NCBI RefSeq assembly: GCF_014648575.1
Contig: NZ_BMRJ01000001.1
Location: 1,313,421 to 1,377,420, forward strand
Direction of reading: 5' to 3'
Source of the DNA: Agromyces mediolanus
Lineage (GTDB): Bacteria; Actinomycetota; Actinomycetes; Actinomycetales; Microbacteriaceae
DNA: 64,000 bases
Shown here: positions 48,957-58,926 of the stretch, piece after piece
How the letters are laid out: the number at the start of each line of letters is the position of its first letter
Position numbering within the stretch: the first letter of the stretch is position 1
Made by a program: the position numbers and the translations under genes
The notes under the pieces: model-generated
The model's database searches: none
What the model was told of the DNA's origin: nothing
The model's input: the letters and a program-made list of their open reading frames with translations, nothing else

Positions 48957-49013
48957 GCGCCGATCCCCGAGTCGCCGGCGTCGCCGGCCCGTTCCCCTCC
49001 TGGAGGCAGCCCC

Positions 49014-49661
49014 GTGGCCAAGCTCTACTTCCGCTACGGCGCCATGAACTCGGGCAAGTCGACCGCCCTGCTGCAGGCGGCCTTCAACTACGAGGAGCGC
49101 GGCCATCGAGTGGTGCTCGCGAAGCCGGCGGTGGACACGAAGGGCGATCGCGAGATCATCTCCCGGCTCGGCGTGACCCGCGAGGTCGACTTCACGATCT
49201 CTCCCGACGCGGCGGTGCGCGAGGTCTTCGAGCAGCACCGCGTCCGCAGCGGCAAGGTGGATCGGGCGGGCCGCGACGTCAGCTGCCTGCTCATCGACGA
49301 GGCGCAGTTCCTCACCTCGGAGCAGGTCGACGACCTGCTCCGCATCGCGCTCCTCGACGGCATCCCGGTCCTCGCGTACGGCATCCGCACCGACTTCCAG
49401 ACCGTCGCGTTCCCCGGCAGCCGACGTCTGCTGGAGGTGTCGCACAGCCTCGAGGAGCTGAAGACGATCTGCCGCTGCGGCCGGAAGGCGATCTTCAACG
49501 GCCGCCGGATCGGGGGGCGCTACGTCTTCGACGGCGACCAGGTCGCGATCGACACCTCGGCCGGCCCCGTCGACGGCGCCGAGGTCGAGGTCGAGTACGA
49601 GTCCCTGTGCGGGGTCTGCTACCTGCAGGAGTCCGGCGGCGTGCTGAACGGTCGCCACTGA
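49014..49661 (+). CDS. tdk: Thymidine kinase
   Basis: Salvage enzyme that phosphorylates thymidine and deoxyuridine, 215 residues, type II. Walker A GAMNSGKST is near residue 9, Walker B LLIDEAQFL, the lasso-type YGIRTDFQTVAFPGSRRLLE, and zinc cysteines in CRCG and CGVC (four Cys). The GTG start has TGGAGG upstream. Confidence 0.96.
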   Translation: MAKLYFRYGAMNSGKSTALLQAAFNYEERGHRVVLAKPAVDTKGDREIISRLGVTREVDFTISPDAAVREVFEQHRVRSGKVDRAGRDVSCLLIDEAQFLTSEQVDDLLRIALLDGIPVLAYGIRTDFQTVAFPGSRRLLEVSHSLEELKTICRCGRKAIFNGRRIGGRYVFDGDQVAIDTSAGPVDGAEVEVEYESLCGVCYLQESGGVLNGRH

Positions 49662-49744
49662 CCCGCTGGCCCGGCGGCACGGCGGGCCGTGACGTGGGCG
49701 CCGATCCGAGGCAGGATGGAAGCACGCCGAGATCGGAGGCCGCA

Positions 49745-50596
49745 ATGAACGACATCATCGTTGGCGTCAGCGCCGCAGGAGCCGCCACGGACGCCGCGGT
49801 CACCTGGGCGGCGAATCGCGCGAGGGCCGCCGGAGCCTCGCTCCGGCTCGTGCACGTCGTCGACGAGGCGATCCCCGCCACCGGTGACGCGGAGCTGCTG
49901 CTGGCCGCGCAGACGGCCGCGCAGGGATGCCTCGACAGCGCGGCTGCGACGGTGGAGCGCGTGACGCCGGGGCTCGCCGCCACGCAGCTGCTCGAACAGG
50001 GCTCGCCCGTCGAGGTCTTCTCCAAGCTCTCGAAGGGGGCGGCGCTGCTCGTCGTCGGCAGCGACTGGCACGGCGGCAAGCGCGCCAGCCGGCGCGGCGT
50101 GCACAGCCTGCGCATCGCCGCCGGCAGCCACAGCCCGGTCGCCGTCATCCCCGACATCGACGTCTCCGCCCGGCGCGGTGTCGTGGTCGGCGTCGACGGC
50201 TCCGAGGCATCCGCTCGCGCTCTCGCCTTCGCGGCCGACGAGGCGATGCGCGCCGGCGAGCCGCTCACGGCGGTCCACTCGTGGGACGTCGCCGTCATGG
50301 TGGGCGGCGAGTACGGCTACGGGGTCGCGATGATCGCGAGCGACGATCTGCAGGCCTCGGCGGCGGAGCTGCTCGACGAGGCGCTCGCCCCGACCGAGGC
50401 GGCCCATCCCGAACTCGAGATCCGCCGGGAAGTCATCGCCGGCGATCCGGTGCAGGCGCTCGCCGACGCGGCCGACGAGGCCCGGCTCCTCGTCGTCGGC
50501 AGCCACGGCCGCGGCGCGCTCGCCCGCTTCCTGCTCGGCTCGGTGAGCCACGGGGTGCTCGCGCACCTCGAGGCCCCGACGGTGGTCGTCCGCTGA
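49745..50596 (+). CDS. Tandem universal stress protein
   Basis: A 283-residue cytoplasmic protein made of two Usp domains (residues about 1-140 and 145-283). Domain 2 has the complete ATP-binding pattern GSHGRGALARFLLGSVSH. Domain 1 has the related GSDWHGGKRASRRGVHSLRIAAGSHS, so it may bind nucleotide as well. Such proteins act in stress and dormancy; the exact role is unknown. GGAGG precedes the ATG. Confidence 0.9.
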   Translation: MNDIIVGVSAAGAATDAAVTWAANRARAAGASLRLVHVVDEAIPATGDAELLLAAQTAAQGCLDSAAATVERVTPGLAATQLLEQGSPVEVFSKLSKGAALLVVGSDWHGGKRASRRGVHSLRIAAGSHSPVAVIPDIDVSARRGVVVGVDGSEASARALAFAADEAMRAGEPLTAVHSWDVAVMVGGEYGYGVAMIASDDLQASAAELLDEALAPTEAAHPELEIRREVIAGDPVQALADAADEARLLVVGSHGRGALARFLLGSVSHGVLAHLEAPTVVVR

Positions 50597-50678
50597 GCAC
50601 GGTTCGCCATCCCGTGTTCACCGCAGGTGACGCAGGGCCGGGCGGAGCGACTGCGAGAATGGTCGCGGGAGGACCCAG

Positions 50679-52001
50679 ATGAACGTCTCCGTGATCGGCT
50701 GCGGCTACCTCGGCGCCGTGCACGCCGCCGCGATGGCCGAGCTCGGCCACACCGTCGTCGGCATCGACATCGACGAGCGCAAGATCGCCGAGCTCTCGGC
50801 CGGGCGCCCGCCGTTCTTCGAGCCCCGCCTCGGCGAGCTGCTGAGCTCGGCGATCGCGAGCGGCCGCCTGCGCTTCAGCACCGATCCTGCGGAGGCCGCA
50901 GGCGCGGAGGTGCACTTCCTCGCGGTCGGCACGCCCCAGCAGGCGCGCTCCGACGCCGCCGACCTCCGCTACGTGGACGCCGCGTTCGACGCACTGCTGC
51001 CGCACCTCGCGCCCGGCGCGATCGTCGTCGGCAAGAGCACGGTGCCGGTCGGCACCGCGGCGGGCCTCGCCGAACGCCTCGCCCGGCGGGCGCCGCACGC
51101 GAGCCTCGCCTGGAACCCGGAGTTCCTCCGCGAGGGCTTCGCGGTGCAGGACACGCTCGAACCCGATCGCCTCGTCTACGGCGTCGCCGGCGGCGAGCAC
51201 GACGAGCGCGGCCGGGCGCAGGCGGCGGTGCTCGATCGGGTCTATCGCGCCGCAGTGGAGGCCGGAACTCCGCGCATCGTGACCGACTACGCCACCGCGG
51301 AGCTCGTGAAGGTCTCGGCGAACGCCTTCCTCGCCACCAAGATCAGCTTCATCAACGCGATGAGCGAGATCGCCGACGTCACCGGGGCCGACGTCACGGC
51401 CCTCGCCGACGCCATCGGGCACGATGCGCGCATCGGCCGCCGCTTCCTGAACGCCGGGGTCGGATTCGGCGGGGGATGCCTGCCGAAGGACATCCGCGGT
51501 TTCGTGGCGCGCGCCGAGGAGCTCGGCCGGGGCGAGGCGCTCGCGTTCCTCCGCGAAGTCGATGCGGTGAACCTGCGGCAGCGGCAGCGCGTCGTCGATC
51601 TCGCGGTCGAGGCGCTCGGCGGGCAGGTGCACGAGCGCCGCATCGCGATCCTCGGCGTGACCTTCAAGCCGGACTCCGACGATGTGCGGGACTCGCCGGC
51701 GCTCGACGTCGCGGTCGCGCTCAAGGGGCTCGGCGCCGAGGTCGTGGCGACCGACCCAGAGGGCATCGCGAACGCCCGGATGCGGCATCCGCAGCTCGAC
51801 TACACGAGTTCGACCGCCGAGGCGCTGCGCGGCGCGGATCTCGTGGTGCTCGTCACCGAGTGGCGCGAGTTCCGCGCCCTCGACCCGGTGACGGCCGGCG
51901 AGCTCGTCGCCGGGCGGTCGATCATCGACGGTCGCAACGTGCTCGACGCGGCGCGCTGGCGCGAGGCGGGCTGGACGTACCGGGGGATCGGACGCCCCTA
52001 G
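50679..52001 (+). CDS. ugd: UDP-glucose 6-dehydrogenase
   Basis: Two-step NAD-dependent oxidation of UDP-glucose to UDP-glucuronate, a precursor of acidic envelope polysaccharides. It has 440 residues. Rossmann start VSVIGCGYLGAVHAAAMAELGH, STVPVGT, NPEFLREGFAVQD, the catalytic Cys in GFGGGCLPKD (near residue 267) and GVTFKPDSDDVRDSPA. The related UDP-mannuronate/UDP-GlcNAc dehydrogenases are possible alternatives. A perfect terminator follows. Confidence 0.9.
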   Translation: MNVSVIGCGYLGAVHAAAMAELGHTVVGIDIDERKIAELSAGRPPFFEPRLGELLSSAIASGRLRFSTDPAEAAGAEVHFLAVGTPQQARSDAADLRYVDAAFDALLPHLAPGAIVVGKSTVPVGTAAGLAERLARRAPHASLAWNPEFLREGFAVQDTLEPDRLVYGVAGGEHDERGRAQAAVLDRVYRAAVEAGTPRIVTDYATAELVKVSANAFLATKISFINAMSEIADVTGADVTALADAIGHDARIGRRFLNAGVGFGGGCLPKDIRGFVARAEELGRGEALAFLREVDAVNLRQRQRVVDLAVEALGGQVHERRIAILGVTFKPDSDDVRDSPALDVAVALKGLGAEVVATDPEGIANARMRHPQLDYTSSTAEALRGADLVVLVTEWREFRALDPVTAGELVAGRSIIDGRNVLDAARWREAGWTYRGIGRP

Positions 52002-52022
52002 CGCGGGAGCGCCGCAGAAACG

Positions 52023-52052
52023 AAGAACCCCCTCCTCGCGGAGGGGGTTCTT
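52023..52052. terminator. Perfect hairpin terminator between ugd and tRNA-Pro
   Basis: 13-bp arms AAGAACCCCCTCC and GGAGGGGGTTCTT with a TCGC loop. It lies between two convergent transcripts, and A and T at its outer ends give short U-tracts in both directions, so it should stop both. Confidence 0.85.
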
Positions 52053-52056
52053 GCCG

Positions 52057-52133
<77 letters not shown>

Positions 52134-52233
52134 GTGGCCCGAGCGTTGCCGCTGAGCCTCAACAAGGATAGCCGATATTTCGGCGCCCGCTGACCACTCC
52201 CGTCGGCGCCCGGGGAGGGAGCCGACGGTGCCG

Positions 52234-53208
52234 CTACGCGACCGGGGTGAGCGTCAGCAGGGTGGCCTCCGGCGGGCAGGCGAAGCGAACCGGCGCGTAG
52301 ATGGAGGTGCCGAGGCCGGCCGAGACGTTGAGGTAGGCCGAACGCAATCCGTGGCGCCAAACGCTGAGGCCCTTCACCTGCGCCCGCGGGATGTCGCAGT
52401 TCGTGACGAGCGCGCCGAACCCGGGGACGCAGACCTGTCCGCCGTGCGTGTGCCCGGCGAGGATGAGCTGCGCGCCGTGGTTCACGAAGGAGTTGAGCAC
52501 CCGCTGGTAGGGCGCGTGCGACACTCCGATCGTCACCGTCGGCCGGGCCGGGGCGTCGTCGGCGTCGGGCCAGCTCTCGTCGCCGAGCGGGTCGTCGGCC
52601 CGCAGCTCATCGATCGCGGCCGTGATGACGTCGAGCCGGTCGTAGCCCCGATGCGGGTCGTCGACCCCGAAGAACTCGAGCCGGGTTCCGTTGATCTCGA
52701 GCGACGCGGCGGCGTTGTCGAGGTCGGTCCAGCCGAGCTCCGCGAAGTAGGCGTGCAGCGCCCCGATGTCGAGCCGTTCGGCCTGCCGCTTGTGCCGGCT
52801 CGGACCGGTGAAATAGGCGAACGGATTCTTCGCCTGGGGGCCGAAGTAGTCGTTCGACCCGTTCACGAACACCCCGGGGACACCGGCGAACGGCGCGAAG
52901 GCCGCGCGGATTCCGGCGAGGCCGTCGCGGTGGCCCAGGTTGTCGCCCGTGTCGACGATGAGGTCGGGCTGCAGCCGCGCGAGCTCGCGCACCCAGGCCT
53001 GCTTGTCGCGCTGCCACGGGGCCATGTGCAGATCGCTGAGGTGCAGCACCCGGATGGGGTCCGAGCCGGCCGGGAGCACGGGGACCGACGCCGTGCGCAG
53101 CGTGTAGTTCTTGCGTTCGACGAGCGAGCCGTAGGCGAATGCGGCCGCGCCCGCCGCGCCGACCGCGAGTGCGATCCGCGCGACGGGCGCGAGGCGGGTG
53201 GTGCTCAA
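52234..53208 (-). CDS. Membrane-anchored metallophosphoesterase
   Basis: A 324-residue protein. One N-terminal membrane segment (residues about 8-27) is followed by a calcineurin-like domain: HLSDLHMAP, IVDTGDNLGH, NGSNDYF at the usual GNHE/D position, SHAPYQRVLN and AGHTHGGQV. The third motif has SND in place of NHE/D, which keeps a metal-binding Asn. The substrate is unknown. It overlaps the upstream PBP gene by 4 bp, pointing to envelope function. Confidence 0.88.
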   Translation of the reverse strand: MSTTRLAPVARIALAVGAAGAAAFAYGSLVERKNYTLRTASVPVLPAGSDPIRVLHLSDLHMAPWQRDKQAWVRELARLQPDLIVDTGDNLGHRDGLAGIRAAFAPFAGVPGVFVNGSNDYFGPQAKNPFAYFTGPSRHKRQAERLDIGALHAYFAELGWTDLDNAAASLEINGTRLEFFGVDDPHRGYDRLDVITAAIDELRADDPLGDESWPDADDAPARPTVTIGVSHAPYQRVLNSFVNHGAQLILAGHTHGGQVCVPGFGALVTNCDIPRAQVKGLSVWRHGLRSAYLNVSAGLGTSIYAPVRFACPPEATLLTLTPVA

Positions 53209-55799
53209 CCGTCGCCTTCGCCGTTTTCGGGCGGCGTGCTCGGCTGACCGCCGTTCGACATGGTCACGCTGACGTTGCCGCCCTTGCCCACGACGGTGCC
53301 CGCAGCGGGGTTCTGGCCGGTGACGACGCTGTTGCCGCCGCCGCCGCTCGCCTGGAACTTCAGCCCCGCGGCTTCGACCGCGGCCTTCGCCTGGTCTCGC
53401 GTCATGCCGGTGAGGTCGGGCACCTTGACGCCCTGGCCGTTGCTGGTCGCGACGTTCACCGTCGTCCCCTTGCCGGCGAGGCCGCTCGGGTCCTGCGTGG
53501 CGACCGTTCCAGCGGGGAGGTCGGAGTCGATGTCACCGCTGTGGGCGAAGCCGAAGCCGGCGTCCTCGAGGGCCTTCTGCGCAGCCTCGAGCGAGAGCCC
53601 CACGACGTTGGGCACCTCGCTCTGGATGGAGCGCAGGGCGCCGTCGGGGGCGTCCGGGAAGTCGTCGCCGCCGTACTTCGCATTCGCGACGGACATCACC
53701 CTGGGCCAGATCTGGTGCCGGATCTGGGCGACCTGGCCGGCGTCGAAGTACTCGTTGCGGAGGTTGGTGTGCCCGCTCGCGTTGAAGACGCCGGCGACGG
53801 TCGCGACCTTCGTCGAGGTGCCGCTCATCCACGTGGCCTCGTTGTTGTCGCTCGTGCCCGTCTTGCCGGCCATCGGCACCCACGGCTCCGTCCGGCCGTT
53901 CGAGGAGGTCGCGGTGCCCTGGCTCATCACGCGCTGCATGGCGTAGGCCATGCCGGCGGTGACATTCGGGTCGACGCGCTGGCTGCAGTTCGCCGACGGC
54001 GGGGCGACCTCTTCACCCTTGCCGTTGATGATCTTGTCGATGGCGATCGGGTCGCACACCATGCCGTTGCCGCCGACGCCGGCGAAGGCCGCGGCCATCG
54101 TCACCGGGGCGATCTCGTTCGTGCCGAGGATCGTCGCCGGGCTCTGCCCGAGCGGCTCGCCGTCGGCGCGGTGGACGCCGAACGCCTCCGCCGTCTTGCG
54201 GATGCCGCAGAGGTCGAGCTCCTTGGCCATGCCGACGAAGCCCGTGTTGGTGGAGTTGATGGTCGACTGCAGCGCGGTCATGCTGCCGCCGTTGCCGCCC
54301 TCGTCGTTCTTGGGGTTCCAGCTGGGGTCGCTCTGCGGCCCGTTGCAGCTGTCCTGGAACGTGCCCCAGTTGGACTTGCGCCGGCCGTCGACGCTCTCGT
54401 TCAGCGAGTGCCCCTCGGCGAGCCACTCGCCGACCGTGAAGATCTTGTACGTCGAGCCGGGCTGGAAGCCGGACGAGCCGCCGTAGTCGTAGTCGGTGTT
54501 GTAGTTGACCGCCGAGGCCGTGCCGCCGCTCGCGGCGATCACGTCGGGGTCGGGGGAGTAGTCCTTGTTCTGCGCCATGGCGAGCACCCGCCCGGTGCCG
54601 ACCTGCACGGACACGGAGACCGCGCCGACGTCGAAGGACGAGGTGAAGGGCACCAGCTCGCGGATCGCGCCGTCGGCGGCCGCCTGCAGGTCGAGGTCGA
54701 GCGTGGTGTAGACCTGGAGGCCGCCCTGCTCGAGCATCTGCGCGCCCTCGTTGACGTCCTCGGTGGCCGGGTCGTCGTACGAGTTGATGATGATGTTCTT
54801 CACGTAATCGCAGAAGAAGCCCGAGCCGCTGGGCGCCGACTGGCAGCCCGTGCTCGACGGCGTGATCACGGGGGTCACCGGCGTGGCGATCGCCGCGTCG
54901 TGATCCTCCTGGGTGATCTTCTTGTACTCGAGCATGCGGTCGAGGATGTAGTCGCGGCGCTCCTTGTTGGCCGCGTACGGCTCGGGTTCGCCCTGGGCGT
55001 TCACCGTGGCCGCGCCGTTGTCCTCGTCGTCCGGCTGGTCGAGCCGGAACTTCTCGGGGTTGTTGGTCATCGCGATGAGGCTGGCGGCCTCGGCCAGGCT
55101 GACGTCGGCCGCGGACTTGCCGAAGTAGTACTTCGCCGCCGATTCGACGCCGTACACGCGGCCGCCGAACGCCGCGATGTTCAGGTAGCCGCGGAGGATC
55201 TCGTCCTTCGGGTACTTCTTCTCGATCGAGATCGCGTAGCGGATCTCCTTGAGCTTGCGGTCGGGAGTGGTCTTCGTGGCCTCCTCGATCGCGGCCTCGC
55301 GCTCCTCCTCGTTGGGGTGCTCGCGCACGGCGTTGTTCACCAGCACGTTCTTCACGTACTGCTGGGTGATCGAGGACCCGCCCTGCGTCGCGCCGCCGAT
55401 GACGTACTCGTTGAGCGCCGCGCGCAGCGTGCCCTGCACGTCGACGCCGCCGTGCTCGTAGAAGCGCGGGTCCTCACCGGCGACCGCGGCGTCCTTCAGG
55501 TACTGGCTCATCGCCTCCCAGGGCACCTCCTCGCGGTCCTGGTCGTAGAACGAGGCGAGGTGCACGGGGGAACCGTCGGCGGCCGTGGCGTAGATGTCGG
55601 ACTTCTGGGCCAGCTCGCCGATCTCGAGGTAGCCGGGGAGGCTCTCGAACATGGTGATGCTGTTGTTGGCGGCCATGCCGGTCACGGCGAGCGCCGGCGT
55701 CACGGCGGCCGTGACGAGCACACCGGCGAGCGCGCTCAGGCCGACGAGGCCCAGGAGGCCTCCGGCGGCGCCGCTCGCCGTACGATTTTTGGCAGACAT
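53205..55799 (-). CDS. Class A penicillin-binding protein with PASTA domains
   Basis: Bifunctional glycosyltransferase/transpeptidase for peptidoglycan, 864 residues. One membrane segment (about 13-40); GT51 motifs EDPRFYEHGGVD, GGSSITQQYVKN and RKLKEIRYAISIEKKYPKDEIL; transpeptidase SxxK in GSTYKIF, SxN in STNTG and KTGT in MAGKTGTSD. Two PASTA repeats (VPNVVGLSLEAAQKALEDAG; VPDLTGMTRDQAKAAVEAAG) sit near the C-terminus. The ATG lies 7 nt after a TAGGCT box with no ribosome binding site, so the mRNA is probably leaderless. Confidence 0.95.
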   Translation of the reverse strand: MSAKNRTASGAAGGLLGLVGLSALAGVLVTAAVTPALAVTGMAANNSITMFESLPGYLEIGELAQKSDIYATAADGSPVHLASFYDQDREEVPWEAMSQYLKDAAVAGEDPRFYEHGGVDVQGTLRAALNEYVIGGATQGGSSITQQYVKNVLVNNAVREHPNEEEREAAIEEATKTTPDRKLKEIRYAISIEKKYPKDEILRGYLNIAAFGGRVYGVESAAKYYFGKSAADVSLAEAASLIAMTNNPEKFRLDQPDDEDNGAATVNAQGEPEPYAANKERRDYILDRMLEYKKITQEDHDAAIATPVTPVITPSSTGCQSAPSGSGFFCDYVKNIIINSYDDPATEDVNEGAQMLEQGGLQVYTTLDLDLQAAADGAIRELVPFTSSFDVGAVSVSVQVGTGRVLAMAQNKDYSPDPDVIAASGGTASAVNYNTDYDYGGSSGFQPGSTYKIFTVGEWLAEGHSLNESVDGRRKSNWGTFQDSCNGPQSDPSWNPKNDEGGNGGSMTALQSTINSTNTGFVGMAKELDLCGIRKTAEAFGVHRADGEPLGQSPATILGTNEIAPVTMAAAFAGVGGNGMVCDPIAIDKIINGKGEEVAPPSANCSQRVDPNVTAGMAYAMQRVMSQGTATSSNGRTEPWVPMAGKTGTSDNNEATWMSGTSTKVATVAGVFNASGHTNLRNEYFDAGQVAQIRHQIWPRVMSVANAKYGGDDFPDAPDGALRSIQSEVPNVVGLSLEAAQKALEDAGFGFAHSGDIDSDLPAGTVATQDPSGLAGKGTTVNVATSNGQGVKVPDLTGMTRDQAKAAVEAAGLKFQASGGGGNSVVTGQNPAAGTVVGKGGNVSVTMSNGGQPSTPPENGEGDG

Positions 55800-55812
55800 A
55801 TAGTGGAGCCTA
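55799..55812 (-). promoter_or_regulatory. -10 box of the PBP gene, probable leaderless start
   Basis: On the minus strand TAGGCT (55812-55807) is followed by 7 nt and then the ATG (55799). Confidence 0.5.
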
Positions 55813-55958
55813 ACGGAGAAGGCTGGCAAAACCCCGCTACGCGGCTGCGCCGGAATTCCGCGGCTGACACGCCGGATTCGCCACGATCGGCTGCCGGAAT
55901 GCCCGCGCGGAAGCCCGCTCCGTCCACCACACCCCCGCTGATCGAGCTCTGGAGCGCT

Positions 55959-56186
55959 ATGACGACCTGGGAGTACATCACCACCCCGCTGCTGATCCAC
56001 AACACGGCCGCGATCCTGAACAACTGGGGATCGGAGGGCTGGGAGCTCGTGCAGATCGTGCAGGGCCCCGAGGGCGGGCTGGTCGCCTACCTGAAGCGTC
56101 CGGTCGGCGGAGCGGCCTCGGCCGCCGCGAGCGCCGGCGCCGCAGCCGCCGCGCAGGCCGCCAAGCAGTTCGAGGGAGAGGCCTGA
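55959..56186 (+). CDS. DUF4177-type small protein
   Basis: A 75-residue protein. The first 50 residues match the DUF4177 pattern (TWEYITTPLL, NNWGSEGWELVQI); the end is an Ala-rich tail of about 25 residues. Function unknown. The ATG has GGAG 5 nt upstream. It is followed 2 bp later by the RidA-family gene, so the two form an operon. Confidence 0.8.
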   Translation: MTTWEYITTPLLIHNTAAILNNWGSEGWELVQIVQGPEGGLVAYLKRPVGGAASAAASAGAAAAAQAAKQFEGEA

Positions 56187-56188
56187 AC

Positions 56189-56656
56189 ATGTCTTACGAA
56201 GCACGCCTGACCGAGCTCGGCATCCAGCTGCCCGAGGTCGCGCCGCCCGTCGCGGCCTACGTCCCCGCCGTCGTCACCGGCTCCTACGTCTACACGAGCG
56301 GCCAGCTGCCGTTCGTCTCGGGCGCGCTGCCCGCGACCGGCAAGGTCGGCGACGGGCACGGCCTGGTGCCGGCCGACGATGCGAAGGCCTACGCGCGCAC
56401 CGCGGTGCTGAACGCGCTCGCCGCGGTCCGCGCCGAGCTCGGCTCGCTCGACCGCGTCACCCGCATCGTGAAGCTCGTGGGCTTCGTCGCCTCGGATCCG
56501 GCCTTCTCCGGGCAGCCGGGCGTCATCAACGGCGCCTCCGAGCTGCTGGGCGAGATCTTCGGCGAGGCGGGCCGGCACGCGCGCTCGGCCGTCGGCGTCG
56601 CCGTGCTGCCGCTCGATGCGCCGGTCGAACTGGAGCTCGTGGTCGAGTTCGCCTGA
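56189..56656 (+). CDS. RidA family protein
   Basis: A 155-residue member of the YjgF/RidA family, of the longer subgroup. YTSGQLPFVSG and VGVAVLPLDAPVELELVVEFA are landmarks; the Arg of canonical RidA that stabilises the imine substrate (in the usual xxRS motif) is not in its standard context, as SAVGVAVLPLD is preceded by RHARS. Canonical members hydrolyse reactive enamines and imines; activity here is unproven. GAGGGAG precedes the ATG. Confidence 0.88.
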   Translation: MSYEARLTELGIQLPEVAPPVAAYVPAVVTGSYVYTSGQLPFVSGALPATGKVGDGHGLVPADDAKAYARTAVLNALAAVRAELGSLDRVTRIVKLVGFVASDPAFSGQPGVINGASELLGEIFGEAGRHARSAVGVAVLPLDAPVELELVVEFA

Positions 56657-56671
56657 GTCGTCCCGGGTACG

Positions 56672-56709
56672 CGGATGCCCCGGCGGGAAGCTTCCCGCCG
56701 GGGCATCCG
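56672..56709. terminator. 38-bp perfect palindrome, bidirectional terminator
   Basis: A gap-free 19+19-bp palindrome beginning CGGATGCCCCGGCGGGAAG, centred on AAGCTT, between the convergent RidA and acs genes. It would form a long hairpin in either transcript. It holds GGATGCC and GGCATCC at its ends. Confidence 0.85.
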
Positions 56710-56736
56710 TCGTTCTGAACCGAGCTGAGCCGAGGC

Positions 56737-58692
56737 TCAGCGCACCTGCTCGGTGATCGCCGTCATGACCGAGGTGTCGGCGAGGGTCGTGGTGTCGCCG
56801 ACCTGGCGGCCCTCCGCGAGGTCGCGCAGCAGACGGCGCATGATCTTGCCCGAGCGGGTCTTCGGCAGTTCGTTCACGATGAAGACCTGACGCGGCCGGG
56901 CGATCGCGCCGATCTGGGTGGCGACGTGCCGTCGCAGCTCTTCCGAGGCCTCGGCCACGTCGGTCACCCGGTCGGCCTGGCTGGCCTTGAGGATGACGAA
57001 CGCCACCACGGCCTGCCCGGTCGTCTCGTCGGCGGCGCCGACGACGGCGGCCTCGGCGGTCCACGGGTGCGCGACGAGCGAGGACTCGATCTCGGCCGTC
57101 GACAGCCGGTGGCCGGAGACGTTCATGACGTCGTCGACGCGGCCGAGCAGCCAGATGTCGCCGTCCTCGTCACGGCGGGCGCCGTCGCCGGCGAAGTACT
57201 TGTCCCCGAACTTCTCCCAGTAGGTCTCCCTGAACCGCTCCGGGTCGCCCCAGATGCCGCGGAGCATCGAGGGCCACGGCTCGGTGATGACGAGCAGCCC
57301 GCCGTCCTCGCCGCCGACGGGCTTGCCGTCGTCGTCGAGGATGTCGACGGAGATGCCGGGCACCGGCACCTGCGCGCTGCCGGGCTTCAGGTCGGTCACG
57401 CCGGGGAGCGCGGAGATCATGATGGCGCCCGTCTCGGTCTGCCACCAGGTGTCGACCACGGGGATCGAGCCGCCGCCGATGACGTGGCGGTACCAGATCC
57501 ACGCCTCGGGGTTGATCGGCTCGCCCACCGAGCCGAGCACGCGCAGCGAGCGCAGGTTGAACTCGTGCGGGATCTGCCGGCCGAGCTTCATGAAGGAGCG
57601 GATGGCGGTCGGCGCCGTGTAGAGGATCGAGACGCGGTACTTCTCGACGATCTCCCACCAGCGGCCCGGGTGCGGGCTGTCCGGGGTGCCCTCGTAGAGC
57701 ACCTGGGTGGCGCCGTTGGCGAGCGGGCCGTAGACGACGTAGGAGTGGCCGGTGATCCAGCCGACGTCGGCGGTGCACCAGTAGACGTCGGTCTCGGGGT
57801 GCAGGTCGAAGACGTTCTTGTGGGTGAACGCCGCCTGGGTGAGGTAGCCGCCCGAGGTGTGCAGGATGCCCTTGGGCTTGCCGGTCGTGCCCGAGGTGTA
57901 GAGGATGAACAGCGGATTCTCGGCGTCGAAGGCTTCGGCCGTGTGCTCCGCGGACGCCGTCGCGACCGTATCGTGCCACCACTGGTCGCGGCCCTCGGTC
58001 CAGCCGACCTCGTTGCCGCCGCGTTGGACGACGAGCACGTTCTGCACGCTGCCGCCGGTGGCGCGGTCGAGCGCGTCGTCGACGACGGGCTTCAGCGGGA
58101 ACACCTTGCCCTTGCGGTAGCCGCCGTCGGCGGTGATGACGAGCTTCGCCTCCGCGTCGTCGATGCGGGAGGCCAGGCTGTCGGCGCTGAAGCCGCCGAA
58201 GACGACGGAGTGGATGGCGCCGAGGCGCGCGACGGCGAGCATCGCCACGACCGCCTCGGGGATCATCGGCAGGTAGATGGCGACGCGGTCGCCCTGGGCG
58301 ATGCCGAGTCCCGCGAGCACATTGGCCGCGCGCTTGACCTCGTCGGTCAGCTGCGCGTAGGTGAGGCTGCGGCTGTCGCCGGGCTCGCCTTCCCAGTGGA
58401 TGGCGACGCGGTCGCCGTAGCCGGCATCGACGTGGCGGTCGAGGCAGTTGGCGGCGACGTTGAGCCGGCCGTCCCCGAACCAGCGGGCGAACGGCGGGTT
58501 CGTCCAGTCGAGGACCTCGGTGAAGGGGGTCTCCCACTGGATGAGCTCGCGGGCCTGCTCGGCCCAGAAGCCCAGTCGGTCCTCCGCGGCGCGGCGGTAC
58601 AGGCTCTCGTCGGCGACGGCCTGGGCGGCGAACTCGGGGCTCGGGCGGAAACGCCGGATCTCCTCGAGCGCGTGATCGATCTGTGCGGTCAT
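56737..58692 (-). CDS. acs: Acetate-CoA ligase (acetyl-CoA synthetase)
   Basis: Activates acetate through acetyl-AMP, 651 residues. P-loop [15 protein letters not shown] (near residue 250), [18 protein letters not shown]-like sequence, [10 protein letters not shown], and the acetylation-site Lys in [14 protein letters not shown] near the C-terminus. The ATG at 58692 has AAGGAG 12 nt upstream; an in-frame ATG 11 codons earlier is possible. It is convergent with the RidA gene and divergent from the 6C RNA/tad region. Confidence 0.96.
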   Translation of the reverse strand: MTAQIDHALEEIRRFRPSPEFAAQAVADESLYRRAAEDRLGFWAEQARELIQWETPFTEVLDWTNPPFARWFGDGRLNVAANCLDRHVDAGYGDRVAIHWEGEPGDSRSLTYAQLTDEVKRAANVLAGLGIAQGDRVAIYLPMIPEAVVAMLAVARLGAIHSVVFGGFSADSLASRIDDAEAKLVITADGGYRKGKVFPLKPVVDDALDRATGGSVQNVLVVQRGGNEVGWTEGRDQWWHDTVATASAEHTAEAFDAENPLFILYTSGTTGKPKGILHTSGGYLTQAAFTHKNVFDLHPETDVYWCTADVGWITGHSYVVYGPLANGATQVLYEGTPDSPHPGRWWEIVEKYRVSILYTAPTAIRSFMKLGRQIPHEFNLRSLRVLGSVGEPINPEAWIWYRHVIGGGSIPVVDTWWQTETGAIMISALPGVTDLKPGSAQVPVPGISVDILDDDGKPVGGEDGGLLVITEPWPSMLRGIWGDPERFRETYWEKFGDKYFAGDGARRDEDGDIWLLGRVDDVMNVSGHRLSTAEIESSLVAHPWTAEAAVVGAADETTGQAVVAFVILKASQADRVTDVAEASEELRRHVATQIGAIARPRQVFIVNELPKTRSGKIMRRLLRDLAEGRQVGDTTTLADTSVMTAITEQVR

Positions 58693-58892
58693 GGTTCTCG
58701 GTCGCTCCTTCGCGATGTGCATGGATCGGATGGGTTCGCCTGCCCCACCCAGCACCCTACCGCCAGCCTGGAAGGCCGTCGTACACTGTGTCGGTCGGCG
58801 ACATTCGGCCGGCAGCGCTCGGGTCATCTACAACTGTCTGGGCGTTCGCGCAGAGAATTCTGTCTGTCCGCACAAATGAGGACAAAAAGTAC

Positions 58893-58920
58893 TTGCGCAT
58901 GAATCGAGAACCCCTACACT
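58893..58920 (+). promoter_or_regulatory. Promoter of the 6C RNA
   Basis: TTGCGC (58893-58898), 16-bp spacer and TACACT (58915-58920), with transcription expected to begin near 58927. Confidence 0.7.
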
Positions 58921-58926
58921 GGGTAC

